From positions 62,001 to 126,000 of the forward strand of contig LFKV01000010.1 in the NCBI GenBank assembly GCA_001189345.1: DNA of 64,000 nt, read 5' to 3'. The first letter of the stretch is position 1. The number at the start of each line of letters is the position of its first letter. A program made the translations under genes and the position numbers. The notes beneath the pieces are model-generated. The model was not told where the DNA came from. It searched no databases and saw only the letters and a list, made by a program, of their open reading frames with translations. This stretch comes from Candidatus Paraburkholderia kirkii. Its GTDB lineage: Bacteria; Pseudomonadota; Gammaproteobacteria; Burkholderiales; Burkholderiaceae. Below are positions 20,288-30,703 of this stretch, piece by piece.

Positions 20288-20755
20288 ATGACCTTTCAGC
20301 CCGTCCAATCGCATTCCTACGCCCGCGTGCGCATCTCCGATGTCGTGTCCGGGCAGATCCGCGAGCTGATCTCGAACGGCACGCTGCTGCCCGGCCAGCG
20401 GTTGCCCGCGGAGCGCGATCTGGCCGAGCAGCTGACAATCTCGCACGCATCGCCGGCGCGTTCGACGCGCTGCGGACGGCCGTCGCCGAAAAGAGCACGC
20501 GCATCCCGGAGAAGGACGCGGCCTTCCATCTCGCGATCGCGGACGCCACGCACAACGTCGCGCTGACCCACGTGATGCACGGGCTCGACACTGGTCCGCG
20601 AGTCGATGCTCACCTCGCACCGTCTCGTCGACTACGACGACGAAGTCGAGGCGAACCTGCTGGCCCAGCATCGCGCGATCCTGGATGCGATCGTTGCGCA
20701 CGATCCGGCGCAGGCGCGCGCGGTGCAATCGTCGAATGGAATGACGAATCCGTAA
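20288..20755 (+). pseudogene. GntR/FadR-family regulator (LldR-like), internal deletion
   Basis: MTFQPVQSHSYARVRISDVVSGQIRELI, GQRLPAERDLAEQLTIS is the GntR wing-helix N-terminus. The recognition helix and linker are missing: the sequence jumps after LTIS to the FCD domain in another frame (ARIAGAFDALRTAVAEKSTRIP, DAAFHLAIADATHNVALTHVMHGL, LAQHRAILDAIVAHDPAQAR). A further shift lies near 20590 and the C-terminus is short. It is divergent from lutABC, where a lactate-responsive GntR repressor is commonly found. Regulator and operon have both decayed. Confidence 0.75.
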
Positions 20756-20876
20756 TGTACCAGTAAGGTTCGATAGGACGTCGCCTACATGTATTTCGGA
20801 TACACACGGCTAACGCGCGGCCGCCCTCCCCGCGCGATACTGGAACCGTCGGAACAACACGCGCAAGGAGGACGAC

Positions 20877-20951
20877 ATGCCTTATCTGATCGGATGGCTG
20901 CTCGGCGTACCGGTCGTGGTGCTCATCATCCTGTACCTGATCTTTCACTGA
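20877..20951 (+). CDS. 24-residue single-span membrane peptide
   Basis: ATG follows AAGGAGGACGAC, a near-perfect Shine-Dalgarno at good spacing, and encodes MPYLIGWLLGVPVVVLIILY then LIFH and TGA. One hydrophobic helix spans nearly the whole peptide. A rho-independent terminator follows 35 bases downstream, so it looks like a real monocistronic unit. I recall similar short orphan membrane peptides in Burkholderia but cannot name a function. Confidence 0.65.
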   Translation: MPYLIGWLLGVPVVVLIILYLIFH

Positions 20952-20986
20952 CCCGAAGCACAGCGCCATGCAGCAAAAGAGCCAGG

Positions 20987-21020
20987 GGGCGTCGATACAA
21001 TACGACGCCCTTTCTCTTTT
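20987..21020 (+). terminator. Rho-independent terminator after the small membrane peptide
   Basis: Stem GGGCGTCG / CGACGCCC with an 8-nt loop, followed by TTTCTCTTTT just before the creA start region. Confidence 0.8.
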
Positions 21021-21033
21021 CCGAAGGATGCCG

Positions 21034-21522
21034 ATGAAACGCCCCGTCCTCGCGCTCGCCGCATCGCTCGCTACCGCGGTTGCCACCCTCTCCGGCGCGG
21101 GACTCGCGCGCGCGGAGGAAATCGCCAGCGTCAACACCAACTTCCGCTTCACCGGCTCGGACCGCGTGACCGTCGACGCCTACGACGATCCGCTCGTGCA
21201 GGGCGTCACCTGCTACGTGTCGCGGGCGCGCACGGGCGGCGTGAAAGGCACGCTCGGCATCGTGGAAGACCCGACCGAAGCATCGATCGCATGCCGCCAG
21301 GTCGGGCCGATCAAGATCGTGCAGCCGCTCAAACAGAAGACCGACGTGTTCTCCGCGGGCATGTCGTTCATCTTCAAGACGCTGCATATGGTGCGCATCG
21401 TCGACGCGAAGCGCAATACGCTCGTCTATCTGACCTACAGCGACCGCATCGCGACCGGCAGCCCGAAGAACGGCGTGATGGCGGTGCCGATGCCCGAAGG
21501 CACGACCATACCGGTGAAGTGA
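21034..21522 (+). CDS. creA: CreA family protein
   Basis: Intact 162-aa exported protein. MKRPVLALAASLATAVATLSGAGLARAEE is a signal peptide with an ARA cleavage site. The mature part matches CreA: VDAYDDPLVQGVTCYVSRA, EASIACRQVGPI, MSFIFKTLHMVRIVDAKRNTLVYLTYSDR. Start chosen at 21034 behind GAAGGATG; an ATG two codons earlier (21028) is possible. CreA is a periplasmic protein of unclear function, conserved in proteobacteria. It lies between the small peptide and the AraC gene on the same strand. Confidence 0.9.
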   Translation: MKRPVLALAASLATAVATLSGAGLARAEEIASVNTNFRFTGSDRVTVDAYDDPLVQGVTCYVSRARTGGVKGTLGIVEDPTEASIACRQVGPIKIVQPLKQKTDVFSAGMSFIFKTLHMVRIVDAKRNTLVYLTYSDRIATGSPKNGVMAVPMPEGTTIPVK

Positions 21523-21598
21523 CGCGCAACTGTCCGGTCCGGCGCGCGGTAAAGCGGTAAACTGACCGATTCCGCTCTCCGCTTGCCAGGCCCGCGCC

Positions 21599-22402
21599 AT
21601 GAACCCCGCCCATTTCCGCAATGCCGCACGCTATTGGCGCTCGCCGCTCGTGCCGGACGCGGACATGGTCACCGCCGAGTACCACGACCACGCATTCACG
21701 CCGCACTGGCACGACGCCTATACGGTGCCCGTGATCGAGGCGGGCGCGGAGTGCTTCGACTATCGCGGCGCGCACCACGTCGCCGAAGCCGGCTCGGTGC
21801 CGGTGATCAATCCGGGCGAAGTGCATACCGGCGCGCGTGCCGTCGACGCGGGCTGGCGCTATCGCGTGTTCTATCTGCCGGTGCCCTTCGTCGAGAACGT
21901 CGCGCGCGAGATGGTCGGACGGCCGGTGGCGTCGCCCTGGTTTCCGGACGAGATCATCCGCGACCCCGATCTCGCGCGGCGGCTCGTGCTCGCGCATCGG
22001 CTGCTGGAAGGCGACGCCGATCCGCTTGCGGCAGAACTGGCGCTCGTCGATGCGGTGACGGCGCTCATTGGCCGGCACGCGCTGGAGCGCCCCCGCATCG
22101 CCCCGCTCGCCGCCGACGCGCACCGCGTCGCTGCGATGAAATCCCGCCTCGCCGACGATCTCCTCGAACCCGTCACGCTCGCCGACCTGGCGCAGACGGC
22201 CGGCCTCTCGCCCTTTCACGCCGCGCGGCTCTTCATCCGCGAGACGGGACTCGCGCCGCACGCGTGGCGCAACCAGATGCGCATCGTGCGCGCGGGCGCA
22301 TCCGTGGCCGATGTCGCCGCGGCGAGCGGCTTTACCGACCAGAGCCATTTCACGCGCCATTTCAAGCGCGCGTTCGGCGTGCCGCCCGGCCGCTGGCGCT
22401 GA
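21599..22402 (+). CDS. AraC-family transcriptional regulator, possible in-frame HTH deletion
   Basis: Open 267-aa protein. An N-terminal cupin sensor domain (YHDHAFTPHWHDAYTVPVIEAGAE ... INPGEVHTG) is followed by the two AraC helix-turn-helix units (LADLAQTAGLSPFHAARLFIRE; VADVAAASGFTDQSHFTRHFKRAFG). Between NQMRI and VRAGASVADVA about six or seven residues of the linker helix usual in this family (RxxxARALLRxG) seem to be missing, so the second HTH may be misplaced. It precedes azlC on the same strand. AzlCD exporters are often controlled by such regulators. Confidence 0.8.
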   Translation: MNPAHFRNAARYWRSPLVPDADMVTAEYHDHAFTPHWHDAYTVPVIEAGAECFDYRGAHHVAEAGSVPVINPGEVHTGARAVDAGWRYRVFYLPVPFVENVAREMVGRPVASPWFPDEIIRDPDLARRLVLAHRLLEGDADPLAAELALVDAVTALIGRHALERPRIAPLAADAHRVAAMKSRLADDLLEPVTLADLAQTAGLSPFHAARLFIRETGLAPHAWRNQMRIVRAGASVADVAAASGFTDQSHFTRHFKRAFGVPPGRWR

Positions 22403-22497
22403 GCGTTCCGCGCGACGCCCGCGCACCTGGAAAGCGCAAGAACGTACAAGCATTCGAACCGGCGTTTTGCGTATCCTCGCTTCCATAGGAGGAAATC

Positions 22498-23262
22498 TTG
22501 AAGGCAACACCCGCTCAACCGTCCGGCGCCGCGCTGCGCGAATTCGCCGCCGGCGCCCGCGACACCATCCCGATGATGGTCGGCGCCGCGCCCTTCAGCG
22601 CGATCTTCGGCACGCTCGTCACCGCAAGTCCGCTTTCGCTCTGGCATGGCCAGCTGATGTCGCTCGCCGTGTTCGCGGGCTCGGCGCAGTTCATCGCGGT
22701 CGAGCTGATTGCGTCGCACGCGAGCCTGGCCGTCATCTGGGCAACGACGCTCGTCGTCAATCTGCGTCACGTGCTCTATTCGGCGACGCTCGCGCCCTAC
22801 GTCGCGCATCTGCCGCGCCGCTGGCGCTGGGCGCTCGCGGGTGTGATGACGGACGAGGTGTTCGCCGTCGCCTACGCGCACTATCGGAAGCGCGTGCCGG
22901 GCGAGACCGGCCCGTACTACTTCTTTGGCTCGGGCGTCTCGATGTATCTGAACTGGCAGTTGTGGACGCTCGCCGGCCTGCTGTTCGGCGCGGCGTTTCC
23001 CGGCTTGAAATCGCTCGGACTCGACTTCGCGATGGTCGCCACGTTCATCGCGATCATCGTGCCGCAGCTCGTCGCCGTGCGTTTCGTCGCGGCGGCGCTC
23101 GCCTCGGGCGTGCTGTCCTTCGCGTGGCAGGGCTGGCCGTACAAGCTCGGGCTGCTCGCGGCCGTGCTCGTGGGCGTCGTGGTCGGCATACTGCTCACGC
23201 TGATGGAAAACCGATCGCGGCAGCAGAACCGCCTGAAGAATCCGAAGGAGCGCACCCAATGA
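22498..23262 (+). CDS. azlC: AzlC family branched-chain amino-acid exporter, large subunit
   Basis: Intact 254 aa. TTG start behind AGGAGGAAATC. Membrane segments are rich and match AzlC: IPMMVGAAPFSAIFGTLV, LSLWHGQLMSLAVFAGSAQFI, WATTLVVNLRHVLYSATLAPY, VMTDEVFAVAYAHY, NWQLWTLAGLLFGAAFPG, FAMVATFIAIIVPQLV. AzlC works with the small subunit AzlD to export branched-chain amino acids or analogues. Its TGA overlaps the azlD ATG. Confidence 0.9.
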   Translation: MKATPAQPSGAALREFAAGARDTIPMMVGAAPFSAIFGTLVTASPLSLWHGQLMSLAVFAGSAQFIAVELIASHASLAVIWATTLVVNLRHVLYSATLAPYVAHLPRRWRWALAGVMTDEVFAVAYAHYRKRVPGETGPYYFFGSGVSMYLNWQLWTLAGLLFGAAFPGLKSLGLDFAMVATFIAIIVPQLVAVRFVAAALASGVLSFAWQGWPYKLGLLAAVLVGVVVGILLTLMENRSRQQNRLKNPKERTQ

Positions 23263-23597
23263 ACGCCGCGACGTCGAACTACGTGCTGCTGATCCTCGGC
23301 ATGGCGGTCGTGCGTATGCGATCCGCGCCGCCGTGTTCGTGCTGGGCGGAGCGCCTGCCCTTTCCGCCGATCGTGCGCACGGCGCTTTCCTTCGTGCCGG
23401 TGACGGTGCTCACCGCCATCATCGTGCCGATGACGGTCTCGCCGCACGGTAACGGCGCCGAGATCACGCGGCGCAACCCGCAGCTGGTGGCGGCAACCGT
23501 CGCGATCGTCGTCTGCGTGCTCACGAAACGGCCGCTCGTGACGATTGCCGTCTCGCTCGCCGTTTTCTTCGTCTGGCAGTTCGCCGTGCTGCGCTAG
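23259..23597 (+). CDS. azlD: AzlD family small subunit with a locally scrambled segment
   Basis: Open 112 aa, ATG overlapping azlC stop (ATGA). It starts MNAATSNYVLLILGMAVV and ends IVVCVLTKRPLVTIAVSLAVFFVWQFAVL, both AzlD-like. Between, RMRSAPPCSCWAE replaces what the next frame spells as TYAIRAAVFVLGG: a one-base loss near 23311 and a one-base gain near 23350 cancel. About 14 residues of a membrane segment, including the conserved region before RLPFPPIVRTALSFVP, are therefore altered. The ORF survives but function is doubtful. Confidence 0.8.
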   Translation: MNAATSNYVLLILGMAVVRMRSAPPCSCWAERLPFPPIVRTALSFVPVTVLTAIIVPMTVSPHGNGAEITRRNPQLVAATVAIVVCVLTKRPLVTIAVSLAVFFVWQFAVLR

Positions 23598-23763
23598 CCG
23601 TTTTGCGCCAGTCAAGCCGCCGATCGGCTTTCAAAAAGTCTCGAAGAAGCCTCAAGTTCCCGGAAAGCGCGCCGATATCAGAAAGGAATGGACTCCGTCT
23701 GAGAAGCGGCGCCGACAGCATTTCCCGCCTTCGGAACTTCCGATCGCGGAACCGGAAACCAAC

Positions 23764-24468
23764 ATGCGTCAAATCACCCTTTCGTTTCGCGAAGAGACGA
23801 TCGCTTCGCTGCAGCGCGACTTCGAAGCGTTCGTCCGTCTGTCGCTGAAGCTGGATCCGCAATTCGTCACCCCCTCGTTCGAGAACTTCCTGCGTGTAAA
23901 GCTGCTCGACAACAACACGCCGCTCACCGAGCAGGCAGTGCAGCGCATGCTCACGCACGGCCAGTACGCGTGGGCCAAGCGCGCTCTCGGCGAGGAGTTT
24001 CCGGACGTCGTCGAAATCCTGATCCGCCAAGCGGCCAAGCACGGCTTCGCCTTCGCGATCCGCGCCGACTGGACCGCCGAGGATCTCATCCGGGCCTCGC
24101 GCGAATGGGCGACGGCCATCGTCACCGAAGCGAAGGGCGACGTCTCGCAAGTGGACATGCTCGCGTCGCAGATCAAGTCGGCGGGGTCGACATCCGCGAA
24201 GTCGAGGAGAAGATGCAGACGCCCGCATGGCATCTCGCGGATTCGCTGCGTCAGCGCGTGTATGAAATGAAGATCGCGGTGGAAACGAGTGTCGGGGTCG
24301 ACGGCGCGCGAAAAGCTCGGCGAATTGCGCTGCCTGCTGCGGCTCGGCATTTTTTACGGCTCGATCCAGAAGCAGGAGGCGCAGCAGGTGCTGGAGTATC
24401 TGCGCTCGCTGCGCCCGGAGCTGTTCGTCGAAGAGCCGTACGACGGCTTCACGCGCTTCGCCGCCTGA
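23764..24468 (+). pseudogene. Conserved hypothetical protein, two frameshifts
   Basis: MRQITLSFREETIASLQRDFEAFVRLSLKLDPQFVTPSFENFLRVKLL begins at 23764. Frame changes near 24190 and 24300 give VDIREVEEKMQTPAWHLADSLRQRVYEMK and EKLGELRCLLRLGIFYGSIQKQEAQQVLEYLRSLRPELFVEEPYD, ending at 24468. The reading is continuous in amino-acid style across the three frames (about 235 aa), soluble and mixed charged. I do not recognise the family. It stands alone between azlD and the helicase. Confidence 0.6.
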
Positions 24469-24525
24469 CTGCGCAGCATCTTCTCGACGCGCCCGGCGCG
24501 CGCGCCGCGCTGAACGCGAACGCCC

Positions 24526-26681
24526 CTACTCCCACATTCCCTTCAGGCGCGCCGCGATATTGAGCTTCGCCTTCGAGGCGGCCGCGAGCCCCGCCGCTGT
24601 CGGCGCGGTGGCGCGACGACCGGCGGCCACGCGGCCGCCTCGAAACTCGGCATCAGATGCTGCGGGATGAAGCGCGTGCGCTGCGCCCACACGTGCCGGT
24701 CGCCGAGATGCGTCTGGTTGTGCACGTAGAAGCGCCGCGGCGTGACGATGTGCAGGTCTTCCTTCGCGCGCGTCATCGCGACGTAGAACAGGCGCCGCTC
24801 CTCGTCGATTTCCTCGTCGCTGCCCCTGCCGAGATCGGACGGAATGCAGCCGTCCGCGCCGTTCAGCACGAACACGTTGCGCCATTTCTGGCCCTTCGCC
24901 GAGTGGATGGTCGAGAGAATCAGATAGTCCTCGTCGACGAGCGGCACGCCCGATTCGTCGCTCGTCGCGTCGGGCGGATCGAGCGTGAGTTCGGTGAGAA
25001 AGCGCTCGCACATCGGATACGTCGCCGCGATGCTTTCCATCTGCAGCACGTCGCCGATACGGATGGCCGCGTCCTCGTGGTTGCGCTCCAGATGCGGCTC
25101 GTACCAGCGGCGGATCATCTCGAACTCGGCGAGCCAGTCCGATTCGCAGCCGCAGAGCTTCGCCATCAGGCCGATGAAGCGCGGCCAGTCCTCGCTCGCT
25201 CTCGCCGGAGCCGGGAAGCCGGCGATCGCATTCGGCGCCGTGTCTTGCGCGACGCTGTCGAGCAGACGCCCGGCGAGCGCCGGCCCGATGCCCGGCAGCA
25301 GCTGCGCGACGCGAAAGCCCGCGACGCGGTCGCGCGGATTTTCCGCCCAGCGCAGCACCGCGAGGACGTCCTTGACGTGCACGGAGTCGAGAAACTTCAG
25401 GCCGCCGAACTTCACGAACGGAATGTTCCGGCGCGTCAGCTCGATTTCGAGTGCGGCGCTGTGATGCGCGGCGCGAAACAGCACCGCCTGCGCCTTGAGC
25501 TTCATGCCCGCCTCGCGCGCCTCCAGCACCTTCTCGACGACATAGCGCGCCTGGTCCGCCTCGTCCGCCACGGTGACGAGGCGCGGTTTCTGCGCCGACG
25601 CCTTGTCGGTCCAGAGGTTCTTGGTGTAGCGCTCGGACGCGAGCCCGATCACCGCGTTCGACACGGCGAGAATCGGCTCCGTCGAACGATAGTTGCGATC
25701 GAGAGTGGCGGTCGCGGCCGGCGGATCGAAGTGCCCCGGAAAGTCGAGGATGTTGCGCACCGTCGCGCCGCGAAACGAGTAGATGGATTGCGCGTCGTCG
25801 CCGACCACGGTCAGGCCGCGCCCGTCCGGTTTCATCGCGAGCAGGATGGACGCCTGCAGGCGGTTCGTATCCTGATATTCGTCGACGAGCACATGATCGA
25901 AACGGCTCGCGAGATCCGCGGCGATCGACGGCTCCGCCACGAGATGCGACCAGTAGAGCAGTAGGTCGTCGTAATCGAGCACGCTTTGCGCCTGTTTCGC
26001 GCTGACGTACGCGGTAAACAGGCACTTGAGATCGGCTTCCCACTCGCGGCATCACGGATACGACTGATCGAGCACGGTGGTGAGCGACGCGCCCGTGTTC
26101 ACAACGCGCGAATAGATCGCGAAGCAGGTCGACTTGGCCGGAAAACGCTTTTCCTTAGACGACAGTCCGAGCTCGTGCCGCACGAGATTCATGAGATCGG
26201 CCGAATCCTCGCGGTCGTTGATCGTGAACGAAGGCACGAGGCCGACGAGATCGGCGTAATCGCGCAGAAGCCGCGCGCCGACGCTGTGAAACGTACCCGA
26301 CCACGTCAGGCCCTGCGCGATGGCGCGCTTCGCGCCGAGCGCGTGTGCCGCGATGCGCGACACGCGCCGCGTCATTTCGAGCGCCGCGCGGCGCGAAAAC
26401 GTGAGCAGCAGGATGCGGTGCGGATCAGCGCCCTTCACCAGCAGATGCGCGACGCGATGCGCGAGCGTGTTGGTCTTGCCCGAGCCCGCGCCCGCGATGA
26501 CGAGGAGCGGCCCGCCGAATCGGCCGGGTTCGTCGACGCCGAATTCGACGGCCCGACGCTGCGCCTCGTTGAGCTTCGCAAGATAGTCGGCGACCTGTTT
26601 CGCGGTGGTTTCGGAAGCGGCGTCGGCGGTGTCGGGAAGCGTGAGCACGTGAAGAAAGGCGGCGGGAAATGAGTGACGCAC
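24526..26681 (-). pseudogene. UvrD/Rep-type ATP-dependent DNA helicase, nonsense plus frameshift
   Basis: Superfamily 1A helicase, about 720 aa if repaired. Motifs in order: LNEAQRRAVEF (Q motif), VIAGAGSGKTNTLAHR (Walker A), ILLLTFSRRAALEM, WSGTFHSVGARLL, then in-frame TGA at 26052-26054 in SYP*CREWEADL (a Trp codon in the ancestor). It continues LVDEYQDTN (motif II), VVGDDAQSIYSFRGA, LDRNYRST, LSTIHSAKGQKW and LFYVAMTRAKEDLHI. A C-terminal frameshift near 24605 alters the tail. Such helicases act in repair and replication restart. The 233-codon N-terminal fragment keeps Walker A only. Confidence 0.88.
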
Positions 26682-26745
26682 ACTGTATATCCATACAACC
26701 CGCGCGCAAGCCTTTGGCTCGACCGGCTTTGGGCCCCGAATGCAA

Positions 26746-26774
26746 CGAGCCCGGCTCGCGGGGAACCGGGCTCG
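26746..26774 (-). terminator. Terminator-like hairpin after the 26793-27044 gene
   Basis: CGAGCCCGG / CCGGGCTCG with an 11-nt loop. It lies 19 bases after the stop of the small exported protein gene. The T-tract is weak. Confidence 0.55.
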
Positions 26775-26792
26775 TCTTGCGTCACGAAAACG

Positions 26793-27044
26793 TCACTCCG
26801 CTTTCTTCGCGTTCTTCAGCTTCGCGTCCGCGGCGGCTTCGTTGGCTTCGGATTGCGCCTCCGTCTTCTTGTCGGCCTTGGCCTGCGCGACGGCGGCATC
26901 CTTGTCGGCTTCGGCCTGCTTCTTCACGGCCTTCTTGTCGGCATGCGTCATCGGGGCGTCGCTCGTCGTCTGCGCGAACGATGTCGCGCTCGCGAACGTC
27001 CCGGCGACGAGCGCCGCCAGCAGTGCGTTGATTTTTCGATTCAT
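26793..27044 (-). CDS. Small exported Ala/Lys-rich protein
   Basis: 83 aa. MNRKINALLAALVAGTFASATSFAQ is a signal peptide; the mature part is a charged helix of repeated Ala-Asp-Lys units (THADKKAVKKQAEADKDAAVAQAKADKKTEAQSE in overlapping pieces), likely coiled-coil. No domain recognised. It follows a similar larger exported protein on the same strand, so the two may be paralogues and co-transcribed. Clean ORF. Confidence 0.7.
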   Translation of the reverse strand: MNRKINALLAALVAGTFASATSFAQTTSDAPMTHADKKAVKKQAEADKDAAVAQAKADKKTEAQSEANEAAADAKLKNAKKAE

Positions 27045-27117
27045 GCTGTCCTCCCTTTTGCTCTCGATGCCTCGACGCCGCGAGGCCGGACATGCGCGGC
27101 CTCGCGACTCATCGGGC

Positions 27118-27579
27118 TCAGTACTGCAGACCCGTGTCCTTCGGCGCGGCCGGCTCCGTTGCGTTCAGTTCGGCCTTCGCGGCGTCCTTGTCCGCCTTGC
27201 GGTTGATCTTGGCGTTCTTCACCTCTTCCTTGTATTGCGCCTTGGCTTGCTGGCTCTGCGCCTTCAGCTCGGCCTTCGACGCCTTCTTCGAAGCGCGATA
27301 TTCGGCGTTCGCCTGCGCGTTGGCGTTGCGGCGCTGGACGAGCGGGTCGGTCGGCGCCGGCGCGACGAGATTCTGCGGCGGCGTGACGGGCTGCTGGGCC
27401 TGCGCGGGCATCGCGCTGCCGGTCTGGCCGGGCACTTGTCCCGGTGCCACGGTGCCGGGAGCCGCCTGCATCGGCTGCGGCGCGGCGGGCTCGGGCTGCG
27501 CGGTCTGCGCGTAGGCGCCCGAGGCGGCGGCGAGCGTGGCGATGGCGGAGCCGATCAACAGAATTCGAGCCTTTGTCAT
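27118..27579 (-). CDS. Exported Pro/Ala-rich then Lys-rich protein
   Basis: 153 aa. MTKARILLIGSAIATLAAASGAYAQ is a signal peptide. The mature protein has a Pro/Gln/Ala-rich linker (PEPAAPQPMQAAPGTVAPG) then a charged helical part (NAEYRASKKASKAELKAQSQ; EEVKNAKINRKADKDAAKAE) like the neighbouring 83-aa protein. Probably periplasmic; function unknown. Start behind a purine-rich AGAGAGGACTAG. Confidence 0.7.
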   Translation of the reverse strand: MTKARILLIGSAIATLAAASGAYAQTAQPEPAAPQPMQAAPGTVAPGQVPGQTGSAMPAQAQQPVTPPQNLVAPAPTDPLVQRRNANAQANAEYRASKKASKAELKAQSQQAKAQYKEEVKNAKINRKADKDAAKAELNATEPAAPKDTGLQY

Positions 27580-27750
27580 GAGCTAGTCCTCTCTTTGGTG
27601 TGGCGTCGGCGGGCGCTGAAACGACGATGAAGCGAGCGAGCCGCGCGACTTTTGTCGATTGGAAAGATGACCGAAGCTGCATCGATCAAACGGTCGGACC
27701 GGCCGGCGATCCGGCGAGTTCTCGAAAACCAGTCATTGTTACCGACTGTT

Positions 27751-28589
27751 TTATCTGGCTACATTTGCCAACCTGTTCGCTGACGATCGCATGGACTTGC
27801 CCCGGCATAACCGCCGGACACCCGGTCCCTGCTGCTTGGGCTGCAGGGCAGTACGGCGACGGTAGCTTTCGACGTTCAGCTCAAAGATGGTCGAGTGGTG
27901 GACCAGCCGGTCGACGGCGGCCACCGTCATGGCCCGGTCGGGGAAAACCTTGTCCCATTCGCCAAACGGCTGGTTGGCCGTTATGCAAAGGGAACGGCGC
28001 TCATACCTGGCGCTGATGAGCTCGAACAGCACCGACGTCTCTGCCTGATCCTTGCTGACATATGCGAAATCGTCCAGGATGACCAGGTCGAAGCGATCCA
28101 GCCGGTTGACGGCGGACTCCAGCGCGAGCTCGCGGCGCGCGACCTGCAACCGTTGCACGAGGTCGGTAGTGCGAGCGAAGAAGACCTTCCAGCCCTTCTC
28201 CAGCAGGCTCAGTCCGATCGCCGACGACAGGTACGATTTGCCCCCTCCGCTAGGCCCTAGAAGAATCAGGTTGGTGCCGTTACGCAACCAGCCGTCGCCC
28301 GCGCAAAGCGCCGAGACGTGCGCGCGCGACACCATTGGCACCGCGTCGAAATTGAAGTTCTCCAGTGTCTTGCCCGGCAGCAGCTTTGCGTCCCTGAGGT
28401 GACGTTCGATTCGGCGTCGATCGCGCTCGGCGATCTCGTGTTCGGCCAGCGCCATCGGCAGGCGCGCTGCCGGCCATCCTTCCGTGTCGGAGCGCTCAGC
28501 AAAGCTGGACCAGATCTGCTTGATGGCGGGCAGCCGCAAATCGTTGAGCAGCAGCGACAGGCGGGTGGCGTTGATGTCGAGACCATGCC

Positions 28590-28594
<5 letters not shown>
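27751..28594 (-). pseudogene. istB: IS21-family IstB-type ATPase, damaged
   Basis: Body reads LPAIKQIWSSFAERSDTEGWPAAR ... LILLGPSGGGKSYLSSAIGLSL (Walker A) ... FDLVILDDFAYVSKDQ (Walker B) ... YERRSLCITANQPFGEWDKVFPD ... VDRLVHHSTIFELNVESYRRR. The expected N-terminus (TAHGLDINATRLSLLLNDLR) is present in another frame, so one base is lost near 28587. The last about 25 residues (QGPGVRRLCRGKSMRS...) read through an IS2-type terminal sequence, so the natural C-terminus is replaced. IstB is the ATP-dependent helper of IstA. Confidence 0.8.
27794..27836 (+). repeat. IS2-group right-end-like sequence fused to istB
   Basis: TGGACTTGCCCCGGCATAAC onward aligns with the IS end at 30588 read inwards (TGGACTTGCCCCCGCATAAC ...), including CCGGTCCC 10 bases further in. 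It suggests that the IS21 element's own terminus was lost at a junction with an IS2-group end. Confidence 0.5.
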
Positions 28595-29726
<1,132 letters not shown>

Positions 29727-29904
29727 CTACATGGAAGAGCTGTTCATACCCGATTTACCGCGACCACCGACAAGGCACCCCGGCAGCGGGACGGACTCTT
29801 CGGCGCGGCGTTGCGGCAGCGGTGGAGGGCGTAGCCCGGAGCCGCTGCCACAACGCCAGTACTCTCATCCTGATTGACGCGCTGCTCTCATCTTGTTTGA
29901 CGCG

Positions 29905-30588
29905 CGGCAGCAAGATGCCCGTGCTCGACGACACGGCGCTTGTCGCCGAACTTCATGAGTTGTTAGGCGACGCGCCGACGTATGGATACCGAGGTGCTTG
30001 GGCGTTGCTGAGGCGAAGCCGGGACATGCTGGCTCAACCGCGAGTAAATGCAAAGCGCGTGTATCGCGTGATGCGTCGCCACGGCCTGCTGCTTGAACAT
30101 CGCCCTCGGCACGCCTCGTCTACGCGTCGGCATGACGGCAAGGTCGCGGTGGATAGCAGCAACATGCGCTGGTGCTCGGATTGCGTGACGTCATGCTTCA
30201 AGCCGTCGAGAACCGCTTCACCGGCGCGTTGAAGGCCGAAAGGGAAGTCGAGTGGTTAAGCGACAATGGTTCCTGCTACATTGCCGATGACACATTGAAG
30301 TTCTCTCGAAAAATCGGACTGAAGCCAGTAACGACACCCGTTAGAAGTCCGCAAAGCAACGGGATGGCCGAGAGCTTCGTTAAAACGATAAAGCGTGATT
30401 ACGTTTCGTGGATGCCGAAACCCGACGCCAGGACGGCGCTGCAAAATCTGGCCATCGCGTTCGACCACGATAACGAGTCACACCCGCACAGCGCCCTTAA
30501 ATACCGCTCGCCGCGCGAGTTTCGTCGGCAAGCAAATCCTCCAACCTAAGCGGGACCGGCTGTCCGGTTATGCGGGGGCAAGTCCACC
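29905..30588 (+). pseudogene. IS3-family (IS2-group) orfB fragment with right IS end
   Basis: VLDDTALVAELHELLGDAPTYGYRGAWALLRR ... VNAKRVYRVMRRHGLLLEHR is the middle of an IS2-group OrfB. At about 30180 the sequence jumps from SNMRWCSD to [13 protein letters not shown] in another frame, removing about 40 residues with the first catalytic Asp region. The rest ([40 protein letters not shown] with D and [15 protein letters not shown]) ends at 30549. The right inverted repeat GCGGGGGCAAGTCCA ends at 30588. Same IS type as the orfA remnant at 10061-10415. Confidence 0.8.
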
Positions 30589-30644
30589 GGCGATCTGGAA
30601 GCGGATCGGATCGCGGCCGCGCGTCAGCGCGAGGCGCGGGACAC

Positions 30645-30673
30645 AAAAAAACCCACGGTTACCCGTGGGTTTT
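30645..30673 (-). terminator. Rho-independent terminator after lipA
   Basis: On the minus strand AAAACCCACGG, loop GTAA, CCGTGGG, then a run of seven T. It is 31 bases past the lipA stop. Confidence 0.9.
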
Positions 30674-30703
30674 CTGCAAAGCGGGCAAAACGTCGCCAAA
30701 CAT

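Noticed and set aside
24526-26055. A 509-codon minus-strand frame over the helicase
   Set aside because: Arg-rich and without motifs except its last 30 residues. The helicase motifs lie in the neighbouring frame.
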